A DNA stretch of 64,000 nucleotides. Source: Epiperipatus broadwayi (Eukaryota; Onychophora; Udeonychophora; Euonychophora; Peripatidae). How positions within the stretch are numbered: position 1 is the stretch's first letter; each line of letters opens with the position of its first letter. Both the position numbers and the translations under genes were made by a program. This document shows, in pieces, positions 35,235-47,309 of the stretch. Below the pieces are notes generated by a model that saw nothing but the letters and a program-made list of their open reading frames with translations, searched no databases and was not told where the DNA came from. The stretch is taken from the NCBI GenBank assembly GCA_028023455.1, contig JAQFVV010000049.1, forward strand, positions 5,920,855-5,984,854, in the 5' to 3' direction.

Positions 35235-37262
35235 TTGCAATTCCCATAATGAAGAAGATGGTGGATTACCTAGCAACTGGTAATAGAGTGATACCTAACC
35301 TTTACCCAGTAGTGCTAGTTCCATTTATAAAAAAAAAATCAGGTTATGGATCTCTCAAACATCAGACCTATTTCCATGACACCCCTGCTAATTAAAATTG
35401 TAGAGTCCATGATCAAAGACCTCATCCAACCAAATGTATTAAAGCACATATCTAACAACCGATATGCCAAGAAGGGATCCTCTACTCCACATGCAATGGG
35501 CAACATAATCTCCATCATTGATTATGTCAGAATCCACCAGAAGTCAGGACTGATAGCTATTCATCTGGACATTGCTACAGCCTTTGACTTAGTACATATA
35601 GATATACTCTTAAATATTTTGGCTGAGTATGATGTTCCTGCAGCTGCTTTCCAGATCATAAGCAATTCTGGATTTAAACCGACACAAGCTCTCCCTCAGG
35701 GTTCCCCCCTCAGTGCCTTATGCTTCATCACATATATAAATCCTCTCCTGATGGATTTGGAAAAAAATCTACCAGATCTTTTTATACCCAATTTAAGCAA
35801 AGAATTCAACATGTTTGCCTACATGGATGATGTAATGATCATCCTACCATCAAGAAAACATATTCCTTTGCTACAAACAATATTAAGCCGCTATACTGAG
35901 AAATACAGGCTGCAATTCAACCTCAGCAAGTCTGCCTCCTGGCAAATTGTTTCAGGAAGGAAAATTAACACCCTCTTATCTGCCAAGCCACAGAGATATC
36001 TTGGGTTTTCCATATTCAAATCTACCACAGCAATGACCGAAGAGATTCAGGATAACATCCTAGAAACAACAAACAAATTCATCACTTCCTTGTCACAAGT
36101 CTACCTTTCCCTCCCTGGAAAGGTAGCACTAATTAACATGAATGTGATTCCAAAAATAGCATACTTTCTTCCATTTATCAAATGCAACAAAAGCTTCATA
36201 AATAAAATAAATGGCTTGTGCTCAAGGCTTTTCTGGAAAGGTAAAACGGTCGTGATCAGTCTCAAAGGCACTCAGCGACCAAGAAAGCTAAATGGTCTTG
36301 CTCTCCACTCCATTCAGGCATTGATTTACCAAAAACCCACAATGTCATATACAACTTGGTAGCATCATATGGTTTTAACACAATTCTCCAAAAAACTTTC
36401 CTTCAAAAGGTAATATCCACTGACCGACCCCCACCAGACAGACAAACATGGATTACTAAAAACACAAGTCTTATCAAACAGCACTGCCCAATAAATGACT
36501 TCACATTCAATTCTAAAATATCATTATGGCAAGCATACACAATCCTCCATCCAATCTTACATCCTATAATCAACACATTTTATTACAATAATCAGAAACT
36601 GGTATCCAACTTTAAAAGATGGAGTCTAGAGGCCAAATACCTAGACTTCCTCATTAAATACAACATTAATGGACTATCTACTAATCACTTCCTCTTTTAA
36701 AAACGTGGTCACAACATAGACCCTACTTGCAGCATTTGCATGAATGGCGATGAGACATTGGAACACCTTTTCTCACAATGTATGGGATTCAGAGTGATTC
36801 GAGAAATCATACTCTCCAACACCAAGATAGATTTCCAACTGATCTCATCTCTGAAAGATAGTATCAATACTAAAACCTATCCAATAATACGTCTCTCAAT
36901 ATTTTTGAACTATGCCATATGGGTTACACGTTGTAAACTAATCATGGAACACCCACAACCTACTATAAAACAGGTTTTTTCCAAAACAATGATTAAAATT
37001 CAGAAGAGAGACCAACTCCTGGCATCGTCAAAAACATTTGAGGACACTTGGACATTATACAATATGCCAAACTAACAACAAGGCAAAAAGGGGGGGGCTA
37101 ACAATCAGATAACAAATATGTGAAAGATCTAATGTTCACACCATAATGGACAACATAGACTCATCAGAACCCAAATGGAAATAACAATATAGTTAGAACA
37201 ACAATGTAAACCCCAATTGTATGATTACACATCACTGTATACATCAGAAATAATAAATTATT
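35235..37262 (+). mobile_element. 5'-truncated LINE copy D
   Basis: Carries the whole reverse transcriptase core and C-terminal region of the LINE family on the plus strand, ending in a 3' UTR whose last bases (AATAATAAATTATTATTGAAAC) parallel the end of copy A (ATAAAG...ACTATTGTTGAAAC). Unlike the others it has no long ATT tract. The 5' truncation lies upstream of the first RT motif. Confidence 0.8.
35280..37075 (+). pseudogene. LINE ORF2: reverse transcriptase plus zf-RVT, broken
   Basis: The 338-codon frame 35,346-36,362 holds RT motifs in order: IRPISM (residues 6-11), LDIATAFD (74-81), LPQGSPLSA (116-124), the catalytic AYMDDV (158-163), LSKSASW and RYLGF. Upstream, VLVPFIKKK in another frame precedes an A-run at 35,329-35,338, a frameshift hot spot. 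A frame change near 36,340 leads to 36,356-36,700 (STDRPPP, KRWSLEAKYLDFLI), then an in-frame TAA (36,698-36,700) before the zinc-binding segment DPTCSICMNGDE..LEHLFSQC. The zinc ligands look intact. It copies LINE RNA at the target nick (family knowledge). At least three lesions. Confidence 0.85.
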
Positions 37263-37499
37263 ATTGAAACTAAATTGATATTGTGTACATTCCTAGAAAT
37301 TTAAAATAAACCTCATTAAACAAGCAATTATAACCTGTTTTGAAAGTATACTAATAAACAATCAGTTAAAACTTTCACTGCTATAAATTTAACAAATCAA
37401 AACTTATCTAAACCATAAAGTTTCAATTAGTTATCTAGGCAATCTCTTTTACAAACAGAGATTGCTTTGACAGTGCAGATTGAAATTTCATGTTTTAGA

Positions 37500-37905
37500 T
37501 AATTTGGACTGTTATCAATCAAATGCTGAGGGGCATTCCAAAAGCAGTCATATTTTGATAAAAATAGTATACATGGGAATGAATGAAGAATGTAAACAAA
37601 ATCTTTCAAAGTGCTTTGATAAATTGTGAAAGTTTGATCTTCATCTGAACAGGAATAAGTGTTTGTTGTTTTAGAATGTATCTGATTTCTTGGACATATC
37701 ATCGAATTTGACAAGATGAAGATGTTTTGTATTATTCCAAACATTTTGACATTGATCACATCATTGTACATGCTTCTACACAAAAATGCAAAATTCAAAT
37801 GGACAGTTTAACAGAATCAAACTGAAGTTGGCAATCACAAATGATCCAGTATTGATTCCATTTGATCCTCTATTATCAATTCAACTAGCATGTGACTCAT
37901 AAGTG
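37500..37905 (+). pseudogene. pol: Ty3/gypsy pol fragment (RT to RNase H junction), degenerate
   Basis: Short motif strings in order and at family spacing: MLRGIPKAVIF with a decayed YxDD position (about 37,520-37,565); LHLNRNKCL (about 37,637-37,663); FLGHII (about 37,686-37,703); LLHKNAKFKWT (about 37,770-37,802); then, shifted by one frame, KLAITNDPVLIPFDP and LACDS (about 37,822-37,900), the RNase H entry. Several stops and frame changes interrupt it. No zinc knuckle, integrase or LTR is recognisable nearby. The 123-codon frame on the opposite strand is a shadow. Confidence 0.7.
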
Positions 37906-39475
37906 ATTTCAAGGCAGACTTTCAAACTCCCTACAGCTATTCACTCCATGTTATACAACTGATACACATGACCACATACATGTGAAAAAAGATCTCCAAT
38001 ATATGTATTTCATGCTGAACTCACTCATCAGTTGGTTCAGATCACCATCTCCCACACATATATACAATCAGTGCTCAATTTATATTAAGATAGCAAATAT
38101 TCAAAGTTTAATAGACAAGCTTCAATCTTCTTCATCCTCCCAATTCTTCAGCCAGCCATATCATTGAAAATACAATGATGGACATAAATTCCTTGTTGAT
38201 GTCAATATTATTTTTGTATCCATGTTAACATTAAGACATTATGACCTCTTATATATAGGATCTTAATATGTCCATTTAAATATATAGAAGAGGGATGGTC
38301 ATAATACAGTCTGAATATGTAATATTTAAATACATGTATATTTTCTATACTAAACTGTGTAATTAGAAAGAACTTGAATGCAGATTTTCAAACTCACTAC
38401 AATTATCCAGTCCATCTTATACAACTGATACACATAACCACACACATGTGAAAATAATAAATGACCTTCAATTTAGGATATTTTGTGCTGAACCTGCACT
38501 TAACAGTTGGTCCAGATCATCATATCCCACACATATATACAATCAGTGCTCAGTTTATATTAAGATAATGATCTTCAATTTAGGATATTTTGTGCTGAAC
38601 CTGCACTTAACAGTTGGTCCAGATCATCATATCCCATACATATATACAATCAGTGCTCAGTTTATATTAAGATGGCAAATCTTCAAAGTTTAATGGACAA
38701 CCTTCAATATTCTCCACTCTCCAACTATCTATCATTGAAAATCTGCGGTTGGAACACAAAAAGCCATTGTTAATGACAATATTATTATCATAACCATGTT
38801 GACTTTAAGTCATTCTAACCCCTCACATATAGGATATTAAGATGTCAATTTAAATATACAGAAAAGGGATGGGTCGAATACAGGCTGAATATGTAATATT
38901 TAAATACCTTTTCTAAACTAAACTTAATGTAAATAGAAAGGACTTGAACTCTGACTTTCAAGCTTTCTATAGCTATAAGCTCTTATACAACTAATACACA
39001 CAATAACATACGTGTCAAAAAAATAAATGTTCTTCAATAAATGTATTTCACATTGAATGAGCACTCATCAGTTGGTCCATATTACAATGTCCACACATAT
39101 ATACACTCAGTTCTCAGTTTATATTAAGATAGCAAATATTTAAAGTTTAATAAATGAGCTTCAATCTTCCCCACCCTCCAACTCTTCAGCAAGCCCTATC
39201 ATTGGAAATTTAAGAATGGAACACTCAAAGCCATTGTTGATGCCAATATTATGATTTATGTATGTGGGGTATATGATGATCTGGACCAACTGATGAGTGC
39301 TGGTTTATTGTGAAATACATACATTGGTCATTTATCTTTTTCATGTGTATGTGCTCATGTGAATCAGTTGTATAGAATGGTCTGGATACCAGTAGGGAAT
39401 TTGAAAGTCTTACTTCAAGTCCTTTCTATTTGCATTAAGTTTAGTATAGAAAATATACATGTATTTAAATATTAT
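37906..39475. mobile_element. P1-family array: three same-direction arms closed by one inverted arm
   Basis: Diverged copies of the P1 inverted-type arm start at about 37,895, 38,380 and 38,940 (each: GACTTTCAAAC-like, ATACAACTGATACACA, CATCAGTTGGTCCAGAT, ACAATCAGTGCTCAGTTTAT). A single opposite-strand arm follows at about 39,275-39,475, ending in AGTATAGAAAATATACATG, the reverse complement of 38,325-38,345. Unit length is about 480-560 bp. No ORF. Confidence 0.65.
38467..38680. repeat. 107-bp tandem duplication inside the second P1 unit
   Basis: 38,467-38,573 and 38,574-38,680 are nearly identical (one or two differences), so the duplication is much younger than the surrounding units. Confidence 0.9.
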
Positions 39476-39526
39476 ATATATTATAATATGATAAATTGAT
39501 GTCTGTATTTCGTAAAATCAATATAC

Positions 39527-40202
39527 AGAATCTTATAATTAAATATTAGTTAAATACAGTAATCAAAAATTTTTAAAAGTACAAAAAATGTAATTGTTAC
39601 TTAGGAGTCCTTTCAACTATCCTTGTAATGTTTGTCAACTAATACACCTAAGTCTCATTTTATGCAGTATATAGGTTCTGCAGAAAACCCACATTTAAAA
39701 AAATCACACAAAAATAGACTTAACTTATCTTGAAAAATGGGGGATCAGTTCCAAAATTTACAAAAATCGCATAAAAGCAAAGCAACAACATAAAATTACT
39801 TTAAAATCTGCATAAAAAAATAAAAAAATAAAGTATGGCTAATAAAAAATTTCAAATATTTGAAAAAAATTGATTTTACTTTTTTTATTAACTATTTAAT
39901 TTTATTCAAAATAATATGTTTTTATGTCTAATTTATTTTACATTTTTTCATATATATATATTTTAACCATTATTGCTATTTGACAATATGTGGTTCATTT
40001 ATGAACTGGTAATAAATCAGATTCTTCACAAGAGGAAGTACAACCAGCACCATTTTCAGTCTTGTGCTGTGTTAATGGTTCTCTAATGACAATGTAATCG
40101 ATGATTAAACTTTGAGATGATGATTTTACTAATTGTTTATGAAGCTTGTGATATCCAGACTGCTATGTCTAGATGTTAGACAATGCCTTCCACTAGTGCA
40201 AT

Positions 40203-40257
<55 letters not shown>

Positions 40258-41591
40258 CACATTTCTACAAGTGTGATAATAATGACTAACAGTTAAATTT
40301 TCTTTTATACACATATACACACATGGAGAAACTTAGACAAAAATAAAGTTACAAGTAAAAATATATAAAAACTTTTAAAGATACGTTCTTTTTAAGTAGA
40401 AATGAAAAGTTCTTAAATATTTTTACTTGTAACTTTTTTCTGTCTAAAAGTTTTTCCATGTACATATTTGTATAAAAGAAAATATAAACACATTTTAAAG
40501 ATACATTCTTTTTAAGTAGAAAATGAAAGTTATTATAACTTTTTTCTCTCTAAAAGTTTCTTCATGTATATAGGTGTATAAAAGAAAACATAAACATACA
40601 CATACATAATACAGACATACAACTATTATTAGTTCTTGTTGGAATTTAAGAGTTTGTTCATTGCAGCAAACTCAGCATTTTCTGATGTTTTTCTTTGTCT
40701 CACACATCAACATAAAATATATGAATAAATGATTATTACTTACTAAAAAATAAATTTGACTTCATTTGATAGATATTTTTGTTTACTACTGAAATAAATT
40801 TTAAATGTTCACATTTTGTTTCTATAAATATTTAAAAAAATGAGACTGTAATTCAAATAAAAAGATTATAAGTTTATAAAATCAACAAACTCTTTGTTAT
40901 TTGGATTTTTAAAAATGTAAAAGAATATTTATTTATTTCTGTTATATATAATGAAATATGTTTTAAAAGTTTAAAATTTTTGAATATTTATTGTGATATT
41001 TTTATACTCGTAAGTATAAGTAGATTGTTTACCTAGAAGCTAAGTTTTTAAATAGCTTCAGGCCATATTCATGTTAGCTGCTAATATAATGTTAATTTTA
41101 AAAAAAAAAGTATTTCAAGTCAAAATAAGTTATTAATAATTTATATTTCTTGATATCTAATAAATATAATGAAATATGAACTTCTTTATCACATAAATTA
41201 AGAAGAAACATGTTTCACATAACTTCAAAATCGCATTAAAAAAATTTGCATAAAATGAGACCCAGGTGTACTTTGAAAACTTAAACCTTCTCATAATTTT
41301 ATGATCTTAACATTTTCTGTCTGCCTATTGAATAAATCCTGCTTGTATTTATATATTAACATAGAACAATAAGGAAGCTATGCTAATATATAAATACGAG
41401 CAAGACTTAATCAATGGACAGACAGAAAATGTTAAGATTATAGAATTAAGGGAAGGTTAACCTTTCAAAGTATTATTTGACAAAAACTACAAAGACATTC
41501 GAAAGTGCTCCTAAGTGATTATTATATTTTTTGTACTTTTCAAAATTTTTGATTACTGTATTTACTAATATTTAATTATAAGATTTCATAT
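39527..41591. mobile_element. Palindromic element P8, split by a nested transposon
   Basis: Left arm 39,527-39,644 continues at 41,269-41,368 once the nested element is removed; right arm 41,372-41,591 is its reverse complement (ATCTTATAATTAAATATTAG, TTTTGTACTTTT, TTAACATTTTCTGTCTG). No ORF. Confidence 0.75.
39645..41268. mobile_element. Nested Tc1/mariner-pogo-type element, 1,624 bp, TA target
   Basis: Ends read CACCTAAGTCTCATTTTATG and, on the other strand, CACCTGGGTCTCATTTTATG. TA dinucleotides at 39,643-39,644 and 41,269-41,270 form the target duplication. Subterminal repeats of GCATAAA/ATCGCATAAA type resemble pogo/Tigger ends. The interior has an imperfect tandem region (40,330-40,600) and (TC)n(TA)n at 40,203-40,256. 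A minus-strand frame of about 35 codons near 40,000-40,105 (IREPLTQHKTENG, then EESDLLPV) might be a transposase tail, but this is weak. Confidence 0.7.
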
Positions 41592-41639
41592 ATATATATG
41601 ATTGTGTGATTAATGTATTAGTAATGTATATATGTAAAT

Positions 41640-41765
41640 CATATGAGAGGAGACCAAATTTTCAGACAAGCTCTATTGGTATTACTTTTAAGATATTTAT
41701 TGACAGGTGAATGCAAGAAAATTAATACCAATAGTATATGTCTGAAAAATTGGTTTTCTCTTACT
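41640..41765. repeat. Small palindrome of about 125 bp
   Basis: GAGAGGAGACCAAATTTTCA is matched in inverted orientation by TGAAAAATTGGTTTTCTC, with ATTGGTATTA/TAATACCAAT inside. MITE-sized; no target duplication seen. Confidence 0.65.
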
Positions 41766-41770
41766 TGAAT

Positions 41771-41818
<48 letters not shown>

Positions 41819-43079
41819 ATTTTTTGTTTGAGGAATAGTGGAAATTAAGGGATTATATCCATGTTAATAGAGATAACTTTACTATTTTATGTTGTCAGGA
41901 AATTATCAATTAATACTAAATAATAATTTTCTGAGGCTAAACAAGGTTTCACCAATAATGATAGCTCTTTTCTTGGAACAAAATAGATTCTCTTTCACTT
42001 CAAATCCAAGTTTTTATAAATATTTAATTAATGAATGCAGTAATGAAATATCTGCTGTTTGTGTGTTATATTAATATAAACAAAAATTGTTTCCAACTTA
42101 AGCAAAACAATGTTTTGTCATATTAGGGATGAATAGTGATGATATAATAAAATATAAAATAGTGAAATGTGAAATACAAAGAAGTTTTAGCAAAATCAAA
42201 AACTAGATTGGTAGAATATATTCTATTTTATAATCCCTAATTGTTACATGTATGCACAGGCTCAGCGTTGATCAATAAAATTTGAAATTTGCATTATAAC
42301 TCAATACATAAAAGTTAAATAGAATTTTTAATAAACAAATAAAAGTATATAATATATGAAGCATATATGTGTATACGTTATTTGGGTGTATACCCCCATG
42401 TATATTAAATAGATTTTTTTTTAAAAAAGGCAAATAAATATATAGAAAAATGAAATACTTTTATTTGTATGAGTATATAAAAAAAGATAAAAATAAGATT
42501 ATTGTGTTTGTGTAAATATATTACAGCTGTGAAAATATGGGGGGGGTGTATAAAATTACTGTATTATTTTAAACAGAAGATATTAGCAAAAAATTATTTT
42601 CTTTTTGATAATTTCTTCAATTATTAGTTGTCACTCATATATGAATATGGTCATTTTAATTCCAAAAATAAACAAACAAAAACAATAATAGAGAGAAAAG
42701 GCAGGTTCTCGTAGAATAGCTGCTAAATCCCACTCGATGGCACAGTTATCATGCTAAAATTATAAAATATGATCATTCATGGGCCGTTAATTATAATCAT
42801 TTTGATGTGTTTTTTGTAATGCGAAAATAAAAACAAAAAGAAAATCGTCTTTTTTAAATATTACTTAATTTTAAATATTATTTTTTATTAAAGTATACAA
42901 ATTAAATGATAATAATAAATGTAAAATAAAATAAACAAATTACAATTTGATTCGTCTTTTTTAGTTTTCTTTTTATTAGAAAAAATCAATTTTCTATCGG
43001 AGATTTTTTCTATCGAAGATTTTGTTTACTGCTAGTTTTTATTTCAAATAGAATGATAACTAAAAGTAAAACTTGTTAC
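41766..43079. other. No gene seen; (AT)n tract
   Basis: (TA)n at 41,774-41,812, otherwise anonymous AT-rich DNA; a G8 run at 42,540-42,547. Confidence 0.5.
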
Positions 43080-43250
43080 GTTTACGTTTAGGGTTAGGAT
43101 TAGGGTTAGTTTTAGGATTAGCTATAGGGTTAGCTTTAGGGTTAGTTTTAGGGTTAGTTTAGGGTTAGTTTTAGGGTTAGTTTTAGGGTTAGCTTTAGGG
43201 TTAGTTTTAGGGTTAGCTTTAGGGTTAGTTTTAGGGTTAGGTTTACGGTT
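43080..43250 (+). repeat. Telomere-like minisatellite, 12-bp unit
   Basis: About 13 units of TTAGGGTTAGTT/TTAGGGTTAGCT-type, edges decaying (ACGTTTAGGG, TTTACGG). It contains TTAGGG, the animal telomere hexamer, but in a 12-bp higher-order form. Confidence 0.85.
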
Positions 43251-45054
43251 AAAATAAAAAATATCAAAATTGTATTTTTGTAAATATTTTTTTTTACTAA
43301 CATCTATAAAATAAATGATAACAATAAACATAAACTATATTCAACAAAGAATAACAGTAGTCAGAGAAAAGAAAGAAACTAAAACTTTTTTAAACAACGA
43401 CAAATATATATATGTAAAATGTTTATAATATATGCTTTTTATGACATTTAAAAAAACAGTGTACAATTGTACTTTTCTTACTGGATATTTTTATGTTAAC
43501 GCTTATTTATTTATTTCAAAAATATACACACGCTACAATCTTAAATGTCTCATGGAATGTTATGAACAGTACGTTACTTGACTCGTTACCTAATTCCAAA
43601 TAACTTTATACATATATCTCGTCAACATTTACTACTTAAAACTTCAATACACTATGGTGTAAAAAGTCTGTTAATTATTACTTTACAAAATCTGATTATT
43701 TCAATACTTTAAAATAAAAAAAAATCCAATGAAAATAACATTTCCATCCAATTAAAAAAAACACACCCTCTCCCCAAGCCGTAATCATTTTATAAACTGT
43801 GCGAATTCGGAAAATGTATTTGCTGCATAAAACATACATGCTGTACTGCGATGCAACCTAGCGGCCTGCAATCTGTAGCACAACAAAAAAGTTGTATTAT
43901 AGAAAATGCAGGTTCGAAGGTGTCGGCCGCAGAAACAGCATTTTTATGTGTTTTAGCATGAAAACAGCACCATCCAGTGGGATATATCTGCTCATCAACG
44001 ACAACCAAAAGGCAAAATATAAAAAGCTATAAAATAAATAAATTTTAAAAAAAGCTAGATTTGCCATGCATATAATTTAAAATGCTATTATATATTGATA
44101 CTTTTTATTCAGAAAAGTGGACATAGATAATAAGATTTGATACTGCCTCCAATATGCTTCCTTTAATAAGTTAAATAACTAAATAGTTTATCACAAGGAA
44201 ATAATTATTACTCCTAAGTTAGCTGTATATAGAGATATAACTTTACCTTACTTATTACATGGAATAGTATATACAAGCACTTTAAAATGCTGTTTGAAGA
44301 AGCTGTTAATAGCAAACAATCAAAATGAGTTAATCCAGGCTAAGTGCCTTCGAGAAGTTATCCCTCATAATCATAGCCAAAATAATAATAGTTGTTGTGA
44401 TATTATTAAATAGTAATATACGAAAATGTATATGTGAATTAATCAGCTTGTCCATTTTCTGGAGATAGTGAAGCATGTGTCATGTCTATTAATTATGTTA
44501 TTGACATTTATGATAAAATACACTTCTTTTATCTCCCTTTTGCAATAGTTAGTTTCAGTGCACACAATTTTGGGATTGGAGGGTTTGAACCTATGATCAG
44601 CCTGATTCTCATGTTTGAGGAATTTTGAAATGTTGTCATTGTTCTTTTGCATTCTCCTTTATACATATATGGAAATAAAACTTGGATACCATATCAGAAC
44701 AATGTAAAGTCCTTATAAAAGTTTGATTTAAGAATGTCTGTAAAATTATAAAAATGCAATGCCAAGATGACAAATTAATATGTTGATCAACTTTCAGGAT
44801 ATGATACTACTGACTCCACTATTCTAAAAATCACACCTTCATTGGACTGGATATAAAATATGAATGAATAATGGAAAACGTCCTCAAAGGGTGTTTTGTG
44901 GCAAATTTCAGTGTGGGTTTTAGGAAAGAGAGATTTTGTTTACATTATGAGGATTATCTCAAAGATTATTATAGAGTAGTGTAATGTCAACTGTTTCTAT
45001 ATGAAAAATATGTCAGAAAAAATAATATATTGGGAAACTACAATTAGATATGTA
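43251..45054. other. No gene seen; CpG patch
   Basis: 43,790-44,010 is GC-richer (GCGGCC, TCGGCCGC, and a B-box-like GGTTCGAAGG) with a 72-codon minus frame of no recognisable family. A B-box-like GGTTCAAACCC lies on the minus strand near 44,582-44,592. Confidence 0.35.
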
Positions 45055-45178
45055 ATTATAGCTCTGATGAAGACTGCTGGACAGTCGAAACTGTAAGGAA
45101 AATAAAGAAGTTTTTAAGAAAACTTGTTTGCATTGAAGTGTATATGAAAGAAGTATTATAAGCAATATATATATATAT
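45055..45178 (+). repeat. Single (undimerised) copy of the P5 unit with hammerhead-like hairpin
   Basis: CTGATGA (45,063-45,069), GACTG/CAGTC stem, GAAAC (to 45,091), then TGTAAGGAAAATAAAG and AAGTGTATATGAAAGAAGTA match one arm of the 22.1-22.9 kb palindrome. This is the copy closest to the canonical CUGAUGA core. Confidence 0.6.
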
Positions 45179-46166
45179 GAATTAGAGTATTTCAGAAAGT
45201 AATATTGTGTTCTGAGGAAAGTAAAAGATAACATCTTAGAACATTAAGTAAACAATAAAAATTGTTAACTATATTCTCTATGGGGTTATATTTGTGTTTC
45301 ACAGATTTCCTTTCATAGTTATCACAAAACTAATTTCTAAAACAGTTATTTTGTCCTTCCTTCTTCTTTTTTGGAATTAGAATCCCCACTCATTCATGAA
45401 TGCTTGTTTAATACTGTTATCAATTAAAAATGAAATATGATTGCAGAAATGTATGATTTATTGTCAGAGGACACAAAAAACAACTGACAGCAATAATTCT
45501 TTATGATATTTAATGCAGGTGTATTTCTTAATCAAAAACTTTCATATGCTGCATCTTTGGTGTGACTCTGCTATTATTTGTTTAACTTTTATGATGAAAT
45601 CATCAATAAAATGAAAGCAGCTATGAAAAAATAAAACTGAAGATTTAATAGATATATGATAGAAGTTTAAATTCCGATTTTAGGGTCAAGATAATAAGAA
45701 GAAAGTACTAAGAATTATTATTTTTTATAAATATATGATCTTATTTATATATAAAAAAACAAAAAGTTATAAAAGAGGTCGTAGGATGTTCAGTTACTAA
45801 ATTCATAGGTTTATTTCAGTCAACAATCTCACATTTTTATTTAATCTTAATTGGAAATCAGTACTGGATTCTTTTTCATCTTTGACCCAAGCTAAAATCC
45901 CATTGATATATTATCAACTGGGTGTTCGTATATAAAGCATGATGAATAAGTAAGCAGAAAAAATACATTTTTGGCTACTGAAGTAACCTTTTTTTTAAAA
46001 AAAAAAGAGACTAGATCGCATAAAGTTTAAATTTATCTGTAAAATTGTTGGGATCTCATACGCATCTGTTTTGCATACGAATTTGGATGTAGTGAAAATG
46101 TTTTTAAGAAATTTAACGTTTATTTTTACCAGATAATTGGCCATAGAAAACCATGCCAATTAATTA
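45179..46166. other. No gene seen
   Basis: AT-rich anonymous sequence. Confidence 0.5.
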
Positions 46167-46180
46167 TTCAACATTGAATG
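46167..46180. repeat. Target-site duplication, left
   Basis: TTCAACATTGAATG, identical to 47,296-47,309. Confidence 0.8.
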
Positions 46181-47295
46181 AGCACAAACTTTCAAACGGC
46201 CCACCACTCCCCACACTATCTCAATAATACTGATACACTTGAACACATATATGTTGAAAAGATAAATAATCACCAATATACATATTTCATGCTAAACCAC
46301 TAATCATCAGTTGGTCCAGATTACCATCTCCACATATATATGCTATAAGTACTCAGATATATATTAAGATAGCCAATCCTTATACTTTAATGGACAGGCT
46401 TCAATCTATTCCACACTCCAACTATTCAACCATCCACATGGATGTGACAAGATATCAGCCTCAGGGTGGCCTTTGAGCATTTCATCATCAGATTTTCAAT
46501 TAGATAGATGGTTGAAGAGTTGGAGTTAGGAGTAGATTAAAGCCTGTCCATTAAAGTATGAGGATTGGCTATCTTAATATATATCTGAGCACTTATAGCA
46601 TATATGTGTAGAGATGGTAATCTCGAACAACTGATGATTGCTGGTTTAACATGAAATACTTATATTAGTGATTATTTATCTTTTCGACATATATGTGTTT
46701 AAGTGTATCAGTGTTATGAGATAGTGTGGGAAGTGATGAGGCGTGTGAAAGTTTGTGCTCATATACCCTATATTACATACACAGACACAGGTATATAATA
46801 AGCCTGTGTGTTTCAGTTATTACGTAGTAAAGATGTCTGTTCATTCGTTGTATATGTATTAAATAGATTATTTCCTGTACATGAGGGATCAGATTGACCT
46901 TAGTTCAACATGGGTGTGACAAGAATCTCGGCCTCAGGGTGGTCATTGAGCATTTCATCATCAGATTTTCAATTGGATGGACGGTTGAAGAATTGGAGTA
47001 TGGAGTAGATTGAAGCCTGTCCATTAAAGTATGAGGATTGGTTATTTTAATATATATCTGAACACTTATAGCATATATGTGTAGAGATGATAATCTGGAC
47101 CAACTGATGATTGCTGGTTTAGCATGAATTATGTATATTGGTGATTATTTATCTTTTCAACATATATGTGTTCAAGTGTATCAGTGTTATGAGATAGTGT
47201 GGGGAGTGATGGAGCGTGTGAAAGTTTGTGCTCATATACCCTATATATTACATATATAGATACGGGTATATAATAAACCTGTGTGCTTCAGTTAT
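46181..47295. mobile_element. P1-family palindromic retroposon with 14-bp target duplication
   Basis: TTCAACATTGAATG flanks it at 46,167-46,180 and 47,296-47,309. Inside: an inverted arm (46,181-46,435), a direct arm (about 46,490-46,800), then a second direct copy (about 46,870-47,295) including the tail ATACCCTATAT...GTATATAATAA. The same order (inverted arm, direct piece, full direct arm) as the 6.3-kb element. No ORF. Confidence 0.75.
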
Positions 47296-47309
47296 TTCAA
47301 CATTGAATG
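47296..47309. repeat. Target-site duplication, right
   Basis: TTCAACATTGAATG, identical to 46,167-46,180. Confidence 0.8.

Noticed and set aside
37427-37798. 123-codon minus-strand frame
   Set aside because: Lies antisense to the gypsy pol motifs, which read in the expected order on the plus strand; the minus peptide has no recognisable motif.
43122-43331. Minus-strand frame with NPKTNPKA-type repeats
   Set aside because: Translation of the telomere-like 12-bp minisatellite.
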